From the NCBI GenBank assembly GCA_021163945.1, contig JAGGTC010000184.1, positions 1 through 6,328 of the forward strand: a stretch of DNA of 6,328 bases, given 5' to 3'. The notes under the pieces are model-generated. The model searched no databases. It was not told the origin of the DNA and was given only the letters and a program-made list of their open reading frames with translations. Below, one piece after another: positions 1-4,897 of this stretch. Made by a program: the position numbers and the translations under genes. The stretch is from Deltaproteobacteria bacterium. GTDB taxonomy: Bacteria; Desulfobacterota; Desulfofervidia; Desulfofervidales; DG-60. The number at the start of each line of letters is the position of its first letter. Within the stretch, counting starts at the first letter, position 1.

Positions 1-1175
1 TAGCAATAGAATATAGTCCCAATGTATGGGTTCTCGAAGTTAAAGTGGATGACAAGCCTATAAGAGTTAAGGGCAGTTGGAGAGATCTTGCCTCCACATT
101 TAAGAAGGGAAGGCTAATTTCTGGGAACAAGAAAATATCTTGGGAACACTTTACCATCCTGCTTGACGCAGAGAGATGGATTGAGGAACTGTTTATTATC
201 ATCCCAAAGAAGTATAAGCTTCAGCCTGAAAAGATACGCTTATCTTATCATTATAAGGTAGATTTCGTTGAAGCACGATACCAATTAGGAGGTATAGAAG
301 AACCTGTTTCAATAGATGTCATGATAGACGATGAGATGTTACACAAGTTGTATGTAGGGCTTGGCAACAGATTATTCTTGGCGATAGAAGAGAGAGCGAG
401 GGAAAAGTTCCCAGAAGAAAAGATGTTCAGGGTTATCCATGAAGCTCTTGATAGGATGATGGAAGAGCTAAAACTAGAAGAAGTTGGATTCGAATATAAT
501 AAGGATGTTCTGAAGAACTGGAAATTATATCCTGAAGCATATATATCAACCGCTTATGGTCTAAGAAAAATCGTGAGTGTTTCTCCAGATTGGTGGGTTT
601 ACGATGGAGAAAGAAGCTGGAGTTGTCATCCTAATACTACTATTTATATTCCCAAAGGCGTAGAAAAGAAGGAAAAGAAAGAGGAAAAGATAACCTACGA
701 AGACCTTATTAAAGCTCTATCCAAAGTATATGCCACCGATGAAAAGGGAATAATATATACTCTCATAGGCCTTCTCTTTGATGGAGTATCGCCAGAGGAT
801 TTGAAAGATAGCCTAACAAAAATTGCATGTGATGTTATTCAGGGAGCTTCACCAGAGCTTGTTGAAGATGCGGTAGATACTCTTGTTGCAATAGCTGTTA
901 GAGGATACAAATCAAGGAAAGAAATTTATAAAGTAGAGAAAGAAAGAAAAATAGCACCCGAGATAAAACCTGAGATAACGGTGGAAGAAGTGAGAGAAGA
1001 TTACAGCAAATTTATCAATGAAGGTAATTTTTCCATGGCAGCAATGCTCGATTACTTAATCTCAAGGAAGGGGGCACGGTGGAATCCTAAGATAGAAGAA
1101 GCATTGGAAGTGCTGATAGAAGGAGGTTACCCTGAAGAAAAGGTTGAAAAAATAAAAAGCTGGTTCTGGAAGTAG
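1..1175 (+). CDS. Unrecognised large protein, 5'-truncated by the window edge
   Basis: I do not recognise this protein. The frame is open from base 3 with no stop. A GTG at 45 could be read as a start, but it has no ribosome binding site, and the upstream codons read as plausible protein (..NVWVLEVKV..) that continues one beta-strand-like stretch into the sequence after the GTG. The true start is therefore probably outside the window. Counting from the GTG (376 codons), residues 1-200 mix beta and alpha segments and are rich in aromatic residues (WWVYD near 183-187, WSCHP near 192-196). A Lys/Glu-rich linker (about 206-215) leads to a helical region (217-290) with two SPE-type helix caps (GVSPEDL, GASPELV) that suggest a short helical repeat. 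A second charged linker and a last helical segment end in KSWFWK. No catalytic motif, signal peptide or membrane helix is evident. The next gene starts 13 bases after its TAG, so the two are probably co-transcribed. Confidence 0.85.
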   Translation, partial: AIEYSPNVWVLEVKVDDKPIRVKGSWRDLASTFKKGRLISGNKKISWEHFTILLDAERWIEELFIIIPKKYKLQPEKIRLSYHYKVDFVEARYQLGGIEEPVSIDVMIDDEMLHKLYVGLGNRLFLAIEERAREKFPEEKMFRVIHEALDRMMEELKLEEVGFEYNKDVLKNWKLYPEAYISTAYGLRKIVSVSPDWWVYDGERSWSCHPNTTIYIPKGVEKKEKKEEKITYEDLIKALSKVYATDEKGIIYTLIGLLFDGVSPEDLKDSLTKIACDVIQGASPELVEDAVDTLVAIAVRGYKSRKEIYKVEKERKIAPEIKPEITVEEVREDYSKFINEGNFSMAAMLDYLISRKGARWNPKIEEALEVLIEGGYPEEKVEKIKSWFWK

Positions 1176-1188
1176 TGGAGGTGGAGTT

Positions 1189-2157
1189 ATGGATTTGGAA
1201 AAGAAGCTTATGGGAGAAATCATGAAAAAAAGAGAAGCCGAGAAAAAGCTTACGGAGATTAAAGGTAGAAGAGAAACAGGGTGGGAAGAGCATCTAAAAC
1301 TATATCTCCCAATGAGATATATCGAGGATGTGGAAATATACTCCCGCAGACCTACTAAAGGCATAATAAAATGGGATGTCGAAATTACTCCAAAGAAAGA
1401 CTTCGAATACAAGTTCATGAGACCAAAGTTCAAGACAAGCATTACTTTTGAGGAGAAACCAGACGAGAGAATCATGGAGAAGGAATATAGACAAGGTGTA
1501 AGTCTTATTGTAAACAGGTTTGAAACTAACTATGCTAAGATACCTTTAGTCATAGATTTTGAGACTTTGGTGCAGAGGATAGGAAGACCAAGAGCAGTAG
1601 AAGTATTCAGCCATCTATGTCAGAAGGGTTCTCCATATCATTGCAGCTTTCTTTTTAACTATATAATGAAGTTGGTGGAAGATATTTTAGATGAGCCTGA
1701 TAAATCAATAAGAGGCTACCTTGCAAACTACATATACTCTGCTGGTTTTAGAAAACTGTTTGATATTCTTACAAAGATAGAACCAGCAGCGATAGACAAG
1801 GTTGGTTTTGAGGAAAGGGTAAAGTATTGTATAAGAGAGATACTAAATCGCTACGCATACGTTTATGAGAAGCCTGATGACTTGGCAGGGGATGATATAG
1901 AGAGGTCCTGGGAAGTGGTGAACGAAAGCTGCAAGATACCAGAGTTTAAACTGATAGCTCAGCCTTATGATGAATCTTGTATTGTCAAAGAATTAAAGGA
2001 TATAGGAATAGAGATAGAAGCAGGGGCAGGGGCAGAAACAAGAGAAACCGCAAAAACCGTAAAAGAGGTAGCAAAAGAGGAGACAAAAGAAGCAAAAGAA
2101 GAAGAGAAAGAAGTAGAGAAGCTAAAAGAAGAAATTTTAAAGAGGATGATAGGCTAA
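1189..2157 (+). CDS. Unrecognised 322-residue protein with acidic/basic C-terminal tail
   Basis: The start is well supported: GGAGGTG at 1177-1183 lies 5 bases before the ATG and overlaps the tail of the preceding gene's stop region, which implies an operon with the large gene to the left. I recognise no family. Residues 1-28 form a charged, probably helical segment. Residues 30-90 look beta-rich with many aromatics and basic residues (YSRRPTKG near 51-58). Residues 100-225 look mainly helical. Cysteines occur at 144, 152, 214, 248 and 264 but do not make an obvious zinc-binding motif. From about residue 277 the chain is low complexity, starting with an AGAGA run and then almost only Glu, Lys, Ala, Thr and Val. 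This is typical of a flexible or coiled-coil tail. Like its left neighbour it has a Lys/Glu-rich segment. A structural or scaffold-type role in a virus-like element is only a guess. Confidence 0.85.
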   Translation: MDLEKKLMGEIMKKREAEKKLTEIKGRRETGWEEHLKLYLPMRYIEDVEIYSRRPTKGIIKWDVEITPKKDFEYKFMRPKFKTSITFEEKPDERIMEKEYRQGVSLIVNRFETNYAKIPLVIDFETLVQRIGRPRAVEVFSHLCQKGSPYHCSFLFNYIMKLVEDILDEPDKSIRGYLANYIYSAGFRKLFDILTKIEPAAIDKVGFEERVKYCIREILNRYAYVYEKPDDLAGDDIERSWEVVNESCKIPEFKLIAQPYDESCIVKELKDIGIEIEAGAGAETRETAKTVKEVAKEETKEAKEEEKEVEKLKEEILKRMIG

Positions 2158-2166
2158 CTGATAATT

Positions 2167-2334
2167 ATGCAAGTAACCAAGCTAACAAAAGCTGAGAAGA
2201 TATTAATAGAGACGCTAAGAGAAGATAAACTTTTGAGAAAAGCTATTTTTCGATATTTTGAATCTCTAAGTGGTATAGAGTTACCACCAGAATACCTAGA
2301 AAAAAGCCAGAAACAGAGACAAAAACAACGATAA
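2167..2334 (+). CDS. Possible small basic helical protein (55 residues)
   Basis: This ATG-initiated ORF lies in the same reading frame as the 322-residue gene, four codons after its TAA. It encodes a chain starting MQVTKLTKAEKILIE and ending in a Gln/Lys/Arg-rich tail (KSQKQRQKQR). The middle (about residues 9-35) reads as one or two amphipathic helices, followed by GIELPPEYLEK. The codons are purine-rich, like the real plus-strand genes nearby, and the composition looks protein-like. No good ribosome binding site lies immediately upstream: a GAGG at 2142-2145 is about 20 bases away, and only TGAT at 2159-2162 partly matches the anti-Shine-Dalgarno sequence. Translation would probably depend on coupling to the preceding gene. 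It could instead be non-coding, or a remnant of an earlier longer C-terminus separated by a stop mutation. Confidence 0.5.
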   Translation: MQVTKLTKAEKILIETLREDKLLRKAIFRYFESLSGIELPPEYLEKSQKQRQKQR

Positions 2335-2352
2335 AAAAATAGAAAAAGAAAT
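2331..2352 (-). terminator. T-rich tract downstream of the small minus-strand gene
   Basis: Read on the minus strand, the bases just past the TAA at 2361-2363 contain a T5 run followed closely by a T7 run, with no stem-loop. Archaeal RNA polymerase commonly stops at such T-runs, so this is the likely end of the 67-residue gene's transcript. On the plus strand the same tract is A-rich and would not terminate the left operon. Confidence 0.5.
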
Positions 2353-2360
2353 CTTTGGAT

Positions 2361-2564
2361 TTATGCTCCGTACATCCTCTTTCTCCAAGCGGACACGAAG
2401 TCCTCTGTGGTCTTAGCCCTCTTCGCTGCCTGCAAACACTTTGCTACTTCAATTGCAGGTCCAGTTTCTGCCTTTTTACCGCACTCATAGTATTTGGATG
2501 CTCCACCTATCCTCTCAATCCCAGACTTATAATTTGCAGTTCCTATTTCTGCACTTACCACCAT
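2361..2564 (-). CDS. Small unrecognised basic helical protein (67 residues)
   Basis: The minus-strand start is strongly supported: GAGGTGA (complement of 2571-2577) lies 6 bases before the ATG. The protein starts MVVSAEIGTANYKSG and ends WRKRMYGA. It is rich in Ala, Lys and Gly, has cysteines at about residues 28 and 43, and is predicted by eye to be helical from about 36 to 63 (AIEVAKCLQAAKRAK). There is no membrane helix or signal peptide. It stands alone on its strand between two plus-strand units, with its own promoter region, ribosome binding site and terminator tract. Isolated small genes of this kind in mobile elements may encode abundant nucleic-acid-binding or virion proteins, but no homology supports that here. 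The opening codons contain a 12-base match to the direct repeats further right (2552-2563). Confidence 0.8.
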   Translation of the reverse strand: MVVSAEIGTANYKSGIERIGGASKYYECGKKAETGPAIEVAKCLQAAKRAKTTEDFVSAWRKRMYGA

Positions 2565-2594
2565 TTTTACTCACCTCAATATTATCTCGGAAAA

Positions 2595-2606
2595 ATTTAT
2601 ATAAAT
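2595..2606. promoter_or_regulatory. Palindromic TATA element shared by divergent genes
   Basis: The 12 bases ATTTATATAAAT form a perfect palindrome, so each strand carries TTTATATA. On the plus strand the box centre is about 28 bases before the ATG at 2628, which places the transcript start at or next to the start codon (leaderless ribbon-helix-helix mRNA). On the minus strand a start about 25 bases downstream falls at the edge of the GAGGTGA site of the 67-residue gene. The two genes probably share one bidirectional promoter core. The symmetry would also suit a ribbon-helix-helix operator. Confidence 0.65.
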
Positions 2607-2627
2607 AGTTTTGTAAAACAACATATT

Positions 2628-3035
2628 ATGCCACGTAGGACAAAAAGAATAAGAGAAAAAAGATTCACAGAAGTCATTAGAGTTAGAATTGAGAAAGAGT
2701 TTTACAAAGAGCTAAAGAAACTGGCAGAAGCTAACAATTGGAGTTTATCCAAGGTCATCAGATTTTTTTTGGCAATAAGTTACTCTCTCCTACACCCACA
2801 AGTAAAAATACCTGTAAAAGATGTCTTGAAATATCTCTCACAACATGCAGACGAAAATGGTTATATTTCTATATATTGTCTTACTGCAATGCTTTCGTCT
2901 GAAGGTGTTAAGCAAATTGAACTATTAGAAAAAACATTCAAAAAGAAGGGTTCACTTACCACCAAGCTATCAATGAAGCAAAAAAGGAGCAGTTCACTTA
3001 CCACCAAGTTATCAATGAAACTACTCACCAAGTAA
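2628..3035 (+). CDS. Ribbon-helix-helix DNA-binding protein with repeat-derived C-terminus
   Basis: I chose the ATG at 2628 (135 residues) although the frame is open back to about 2355. The upstream part overlaps the well-supported minus-strand gene, and a TATA box lies exactly at leaderless distance from 2628. After a basic N-terminus (MPRRTKRIREKR), residues about 14-55 match the ribbon-helix-helix pattern: a strand (TEVIRVRIEKE), helix A (FYKELKKLAEANN), the turn and start of helix B (WSLSKVIRFFLA). Such proteins act as dimers and usually repress their own promoter or control copy number. Residues about 56-105 are an unrecognised helical segment. The last ~30 residues are translated from direct repeats: SLTTKLSMK occurs twice, encoded by two copies of the 30-base repeat exactly 42 bases apart and so in the same frame. 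The stop lies in the gap after the second copy. The original C-terminus may have been replaced by repeat sequence. Confidence 0.8.
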   Translation: MPRRTKRIREKRFTEVIRVRIEKEFYKELKKLAEANNWSLSKVIRFFLAISYSLLHPQVKIPVKDVLKYLSQHADENGYISIYCLTAMLSSEGVKQIELLEKTFKKKGSLTTKLSMKQKRSSSLTTKLSMKLLTK

Positions 3036-3138
3036 ACGAATCGGGTGGCCTGTGTTCACTTACCACCAAGTTATCAATGAAACAAAAAAGGATCCTGGCG
3101 CAGCATTGGAGTGACCGCCACCAAGTTATCAGTGAAAC
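2950..3138. repeat. Cluster of CRISPR-like 30-base direct repeats with irregular spacing
   Basis: Units lie at 2950-2979, 2992-3021, 3054-3083 and 3109-3138. The second and third are identical over 30 bases. They begin GTTCACTTACCACC and end AAGTTATCAATGAAAC. The first differs at two positions (AAGC for AAGT, GAAGC for GAAAC). The fourth matches only in its last 21 bases, with one change. The 30-base length, GTT start and ATGAAAC end are typical of archaeal CRISPR repeats, and a degenerate last unit is common at the far end of arrays. The gaps are 12, 32 and 25 bases, too short and uneven for a normal array. Two gaps begin with the same AAAAAAGGA, so units 1 and 3 share about 39 bases. A shortened copy (CACCAAGT then AAAC) may sit at 3026-3037. 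Alternatives are iterons, regulator binding sites or a decaying mini-array. No cas adaptation genes are visible in this window. Confidence 0.8.
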
Positions 3139-3184
3139 CCCTTTGTTTTGTCTCTGAATTTGCTGAAAGTCCCTTGCCTTTGTC

Positions 3185-3220
3185 GTGAATCACCACTCGT
3201 GGGTGATTCACCCATTTTTT
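3185..3220 (+). terminator. Hairpin followed by a T-run (terminator-like)
   Basis: GTGAATCACC (3185-3194) pairs perfectly with GGTGATTCAC (3202-3211) around a 7-base loop. Three bases of spacer plus A are followed by T6 (3215-3220). This would end a plus-strand transcript from the ribbon-helix-helix gene through the repeats. The second arm is itself part of an odd palindrome (GGGTGA-T-TCACCC, 3201-3213). It could alternatively be a sub-terminal hairpin left by an IS200/IS605-type element. Confidence 0.55.
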
Positions 3221-3345
3221 ACGTCCACCCTCTTTGCTACAGGTCCGTCATGCGTCCCTGTAGCTCGGAAGGCTTCATCCAACGGAAGGTAGAACTGCAC
3301 CTTCCGTGCCCACCCATTGGGAAGGGCTCGGTTAAAGTTGTGGAG
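3221..3345. other. Structured, gene-free segment with three consecutive stem-loops
   Basis: No credible gene occupies this stretch, and it is richer in G+C and C/T than its surroundings. GCTACAGG (3236-3243) pairs with CCTGTAGC (3257-3264), an 8-base stem. ACGGAAGGT (3282-3290) pairs with ACCTTCCGT (3299-3307), a 9-base stem with an 8-base loop. GCCC-A-CCC (3308-3315) pairs with GGG-AA-GGGC (3319-3328). A second copy of CGGAAGG at 3266-3272 could pair with the same CCTTCCG arm, which would allow alternative folds. This is either a non-coding RNA or the hairpin-bearing left end of an IS605-like element. No promoter for it on either strand is obvious, so it may be part of a longer transcript. 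Confidence 0.5.
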
Positions 3346-3389
3346 CGTAACATATATAAATGTTTCGCATTATATATAGAGTGTGTATT
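3345..3389 (+). promoter_or_regulatory. Promoter of the tnpB operon
   Basis: ATATATAA at 3352-3359 is centred about 34 bases before the ATG at 3390. Initiation 25-27 bases downstream would give a leader of under 10 bases, with no strong ribosome binding site. A second AT-rich box (TTATATAT, 3370-3377) is too close to the start codon to serve this gene in the usual geometry. Confidence 0.5.
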
Positions 3390-3521
3390 ATGTATGTCAG
3401 AAAACAAATAACTATCAAAAAAGAACACGAAGAATGGATTAAGAAAAACTGCATTAATCTCAGTAGATTTGTTCAGAAAAAAATCGAGGAGGAAATTGAA
3501 AAGTGGAAAAAGAAAAAATAA
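3390..3521 (+). CDS. Small ribbon-helix-helix-like protein upstream of tnpB (43 residues)
   Basis: This short gene runs from ATG 3390 to TAA 3519-3521. The chain has a strand-like segment (YVRKQITIK), a helix (KEHEEWIKKN), a turn with LSR, and a second helix (FVQKKIEEEIEKW) ending in Lys residues. This is the size and layout of a minimal ribbon-helix-helix or CcdA-antitoxin-like DNA-binding protein. It lies directly after a TATA box, and its 3' end overlaps the start of tnpB by 19 bases in another frame. The ribosome binding site of tnpB (GAGGAGG) lies inside it. Translation of the two is therefore likely coupled. The obvious inferred role is autoregulation of the tnpB operon. The ribbon-helix-helix call rests on pattern only. 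That the frame is a real gene is better supported, by its promoter position and Lys/Glu-rich codons. Confidence 0.75.
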   Translation: MYVRKQITIKKEHEEWIKKNCINLSRFVQKKIEEEIEKWKKKK

Positions 3522-4618
3522 ATTATAAATCAGTAGTAATTAAGCTTGTTCCTACTCTGGAGCAGAAAAAGATACTCGATAGAAATCTTTTAAAAGTTGT
3601 CAAGTTCCTCGAAATCTCCAAGAGAGAATTCCAGAAACTTATATGGAAAAAAGCACGTGAAGATAGCGAAATTAAAGAGGCACATTCACGCTTGGCAGAC
3701 TTACTCTCTCAAAGATTTACGAATACTGTTATGTCAAATCTTTTATATCCTCTCGATTGTCGAAACTATAAGGTAATAAAATCTAACGGATGGTATAAGG
3801 TTGCGATAAGATTCAACCCAAAAAAAGAAGTGTGCATTCCTATTTCCCGTCCAGATTGTAAATATTACGGTGAAATCATTGAGAATACTTCTTACCCTGC
3901 TTTTATTTTTAAGGAAGGGGCTAACTACTTTTTATCTATGTCTATACCTTTGAAAAAGAGATGGGATAAAAATAGAACATCTATCTATGTAGGCATAGAT
4001 TTAAACCAGCGAAAGCATGTTGCTTCCTTCTATAATCCTCTAACAAGTAGATACGAGAAGAACATCTTCTTTGACTTGAGACCGATAGATAAAAAAATTA
4101 AAGAATTGCAGAGGAAGGTAAATCTTATTCAAAAAGGTAGAAGAAGTGAAGAACTTTCAGACTCTGAAAAAGAAAAAATAAAAAGCCTATACGAAGGTAT
4201 TAAAAAAGTTATTCAAAAAGGACATGGTGATTTTATTTCAAAACTCATAAAAGAAGCCGATAAATATTGGGAGAAAGGTTTTAATGTTGTTTTTGTCCTT
4301 GAAGACCTCAAAGGTATAACAAAAAGAGTTACCAAGAGAGATCCTTCTTTCAACGGTTGGCTACATAGCAAGTGGTGCTACCACAAGTTTGCAATAATGC
4401 TTGAGACAAAAGCTTATCCCGTAGTTTTTATCAATCCTAAAAATACTTCTATCAAATGTCATAAGTGTGGTTCTAAAGTAAAGATTTATGGGAAACATAA
4501 CAGACTGATAGAATGTTCAACATGCGGATATAAAGATTTTAATAGGGATTTAAATGCAGCTAGGAACATAGCTAGAATGTATAAAGGTGATAATCATGGA
4601 ATGGTGCGACTACGGTAA
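3503..4618 (+). CDS. tnpB: TnpB, RNA-guided nuclease of the IS200/IS605 (OrfB) family
   Basis: TnpB proteins are RNA-guided DNA endonucleases ancestral to type V Cas12. They use an RNA normally made from the element's right end to cut matching DNA next to a short motif. At 371 residues this one is of normal length. The RuvC residues are all visible: Asp166 in YVGIDLN, Glu267 in FVLEDLKGI and Asp349 in FNRDLNAARN. A four-cysteine zinc finger sits between RuvC II and III: Cys319 and Cys322 (IKCHKCG), Cys338 and Cys341 (ECSTCG). The N-terminal half (1-150) has the expected OrfB-like start (KLVPTLEQKKIL). The start is GTG at 3503, with GAGGAGG 10 bases upstream. No earlier start escapes the overlapping 43-residue gene, and the next in-frame ATG is far inside. 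No tnpA is adjacent. Small genes overlap both ends, which is unlike a free-standing insertion sequence. The enzyme appears intact rather than a catalytically dead derivative. Confidence 0.95.
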   Translation: MEKEKINYKSVVIKLVPTLEQKKILDRNLLKVVKFLEISKREFQKLIWKKAREDSEIKEAHSRLADLLSQRFTNTVMSNLLYPLDCRNYKVIKSNGWYKVAIRFNPKKEVCIPISRPDCKYYGEIIENTSYPAFIFKEGANYFLSMSIPLKKRWDKNRTSIYVGIDLNQRKHVASFYNPLTSRYEKNIFFDLRPIDKKIKELQRKVNLIQKGRRSEELSDSEKEKIKSLYEGIKKVIQKGHGDFISKLIKEADKYWEKGFNVVFVLEDLKGITKRVTKRDPSFNGWLHSKWCYHKFAIMLETKAYPVVFINPKNTSIKCHKCGSKVKIYGKHNRLIECSTCGYKDFNRDLNAARNIARMYKGDNHGMVRLR

Positions 4619-4724
4619 AAGAGAATGTCCCTATAAGAAGGGAGCAAGATGTGAGATTTGTGGATGTGTGATAGAACTGATGAGGAGGTTGGGTAAGCCG
4701 TGTCCGCTAGAGACTTTGGAGTGA
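4596..4724 (+). CDS. Cysteine-rich small protein (42 residues), probably metal-binding
   Basis: ATG 4596 is preceded by GGTGAT (4586-4591), an excellent archaeal ribosome binding site with 4 bases of spacing. The gene begins inside the 3' end of tnpB (23-base overlap, different frame) and ends in TGA at 4722-4724. Six of 42 residues are cysteine, at 4, 11, 19, 22, 24 and 36: CDYGKREC, then CEICGC, then KPCPLE. A CxxCxC core flanked by further cysteines points to a zinc-ribbon-like or iron-sulphur fold, but I cannot name a family. Position and overlap put it in the tnpB operon. It could be an accessory to TnpB or an unrelated element gene. Chance is unlikely, given the ribosome binding site and the clustered cysteines. 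Confidence 0.75.
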   Translation: MEWCDYGKRECPYKKGARCEICGCVIELMRRLGKPCPLETLE

Positions 4725-4897
4725 AATGTGATAAGCTGGTAAAAATTAACGATAAGACCTACGCTTGTTTAGGAAACGAAATAAAACTTACGAATTTTAC
4801 AGGGAAAATTAAAATTGTTGATAGAGGCTGGTATGTTAGGTTAAAAAATCTCTTCAAGCCACAGAAAGTTTTTGTGATCCTGAAGGTGGAAGTTTAG
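4700..4897 (+). CDS. Small unrecognised basic beta-rich protein (65 or 58 residues)
   Basis: There are two candidate starts. GTG 4700 (65 residues) has GAGGAGGT ending 10 bases upstream, the same spacing as tnpB. GTG 4721 (58 residues, beginning MKCDKLVKIN) overlaps the TGA of the cysteine-rich gene in a GTGA junction typical of coupled genes, but lacks a well-placed ribosome binding site. I keep the longer form, without certainty. The chain alternates short hydrophobic and basic strands (EIKLTNFTGKIKIVDRG, then WYVRLKNLF, then KVFVILKVEV), consistent with a small beta-barrel or beta-sheet domain. It has two cysteines in the N-terminal half and no catalytic motif. It is the last gene of the tnpB operon. 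Its TAG overlaps the stop of the convergent minus-strand gene by 4 bases. Confidence 0.75.
   Translation: MSARDFGVKCDKLVKINDKTYACLGNEIKLTNFTGKIKIVDRGWYVRLKNLFKPQKVFVILKVEV

Noticed and set aside
45..47. GTG as the true start of the first large gene
   Set aside because: It has no ribosome binding site, and the frame stays open with protein-like codons to the window edge, so the gene more likely starts upstream.
1062..1494. Minus-strand ORFs opposite the junction of the two large genes
   Set aside because: They are shadows rich in Phe, Leu and Ser, antisense to two well-supported genes, and have no start signals.
1977..2195. Plus-strand ORF in another frame over the charged tail of the 322-residue gene
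   Set aside because: It is an almost pure Arg/Lys/Asn reading of the purine-rich low-complexity tail and has no ribosome binding site.
2355..2627. N-terminal extension of the ribbon-helix-helix ORF back to the ATG near 2355
   Set aside because: It lies antisense to the well-supported minus-strand gene, its translation is Cys/Ser/Phe-rich and unlike a protein here, and the TATA box predicts initiation at 2628.
2950..3138. A standard, functional CRISPR array
   Set aside because: The gaps are 12, 32 and 25 bases and the units overlap a coding frame, so I annotate it as CRISPR-like repeats only.
3250..3335. tRNA-like segment (TAGCTCGG, GGTAGAAC, CGGTTAAAG)
   Set aside because: There is no matching D-arm pair, no T-loop consensus, no acceptor pairing and no anticodon arm of standard geometry, so the resemblance is superficial.
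3148..3411. Plus-strand ORF of 87 codons across the hairpin segment, and a minus-strand ORF at 3237-3428
   Set aside because: Both run through perfect stem-loops and a TATA box, their composition is unlike the neighbouring genes, and neither has a ribosome binding site.
3503..4618. Catalytically dead TnpB-derived regulator (TldR-like)
   Set aside because: The Asp, Glu and Asp of the three RuvC motifs and all four zinc-finger cysteines are present.
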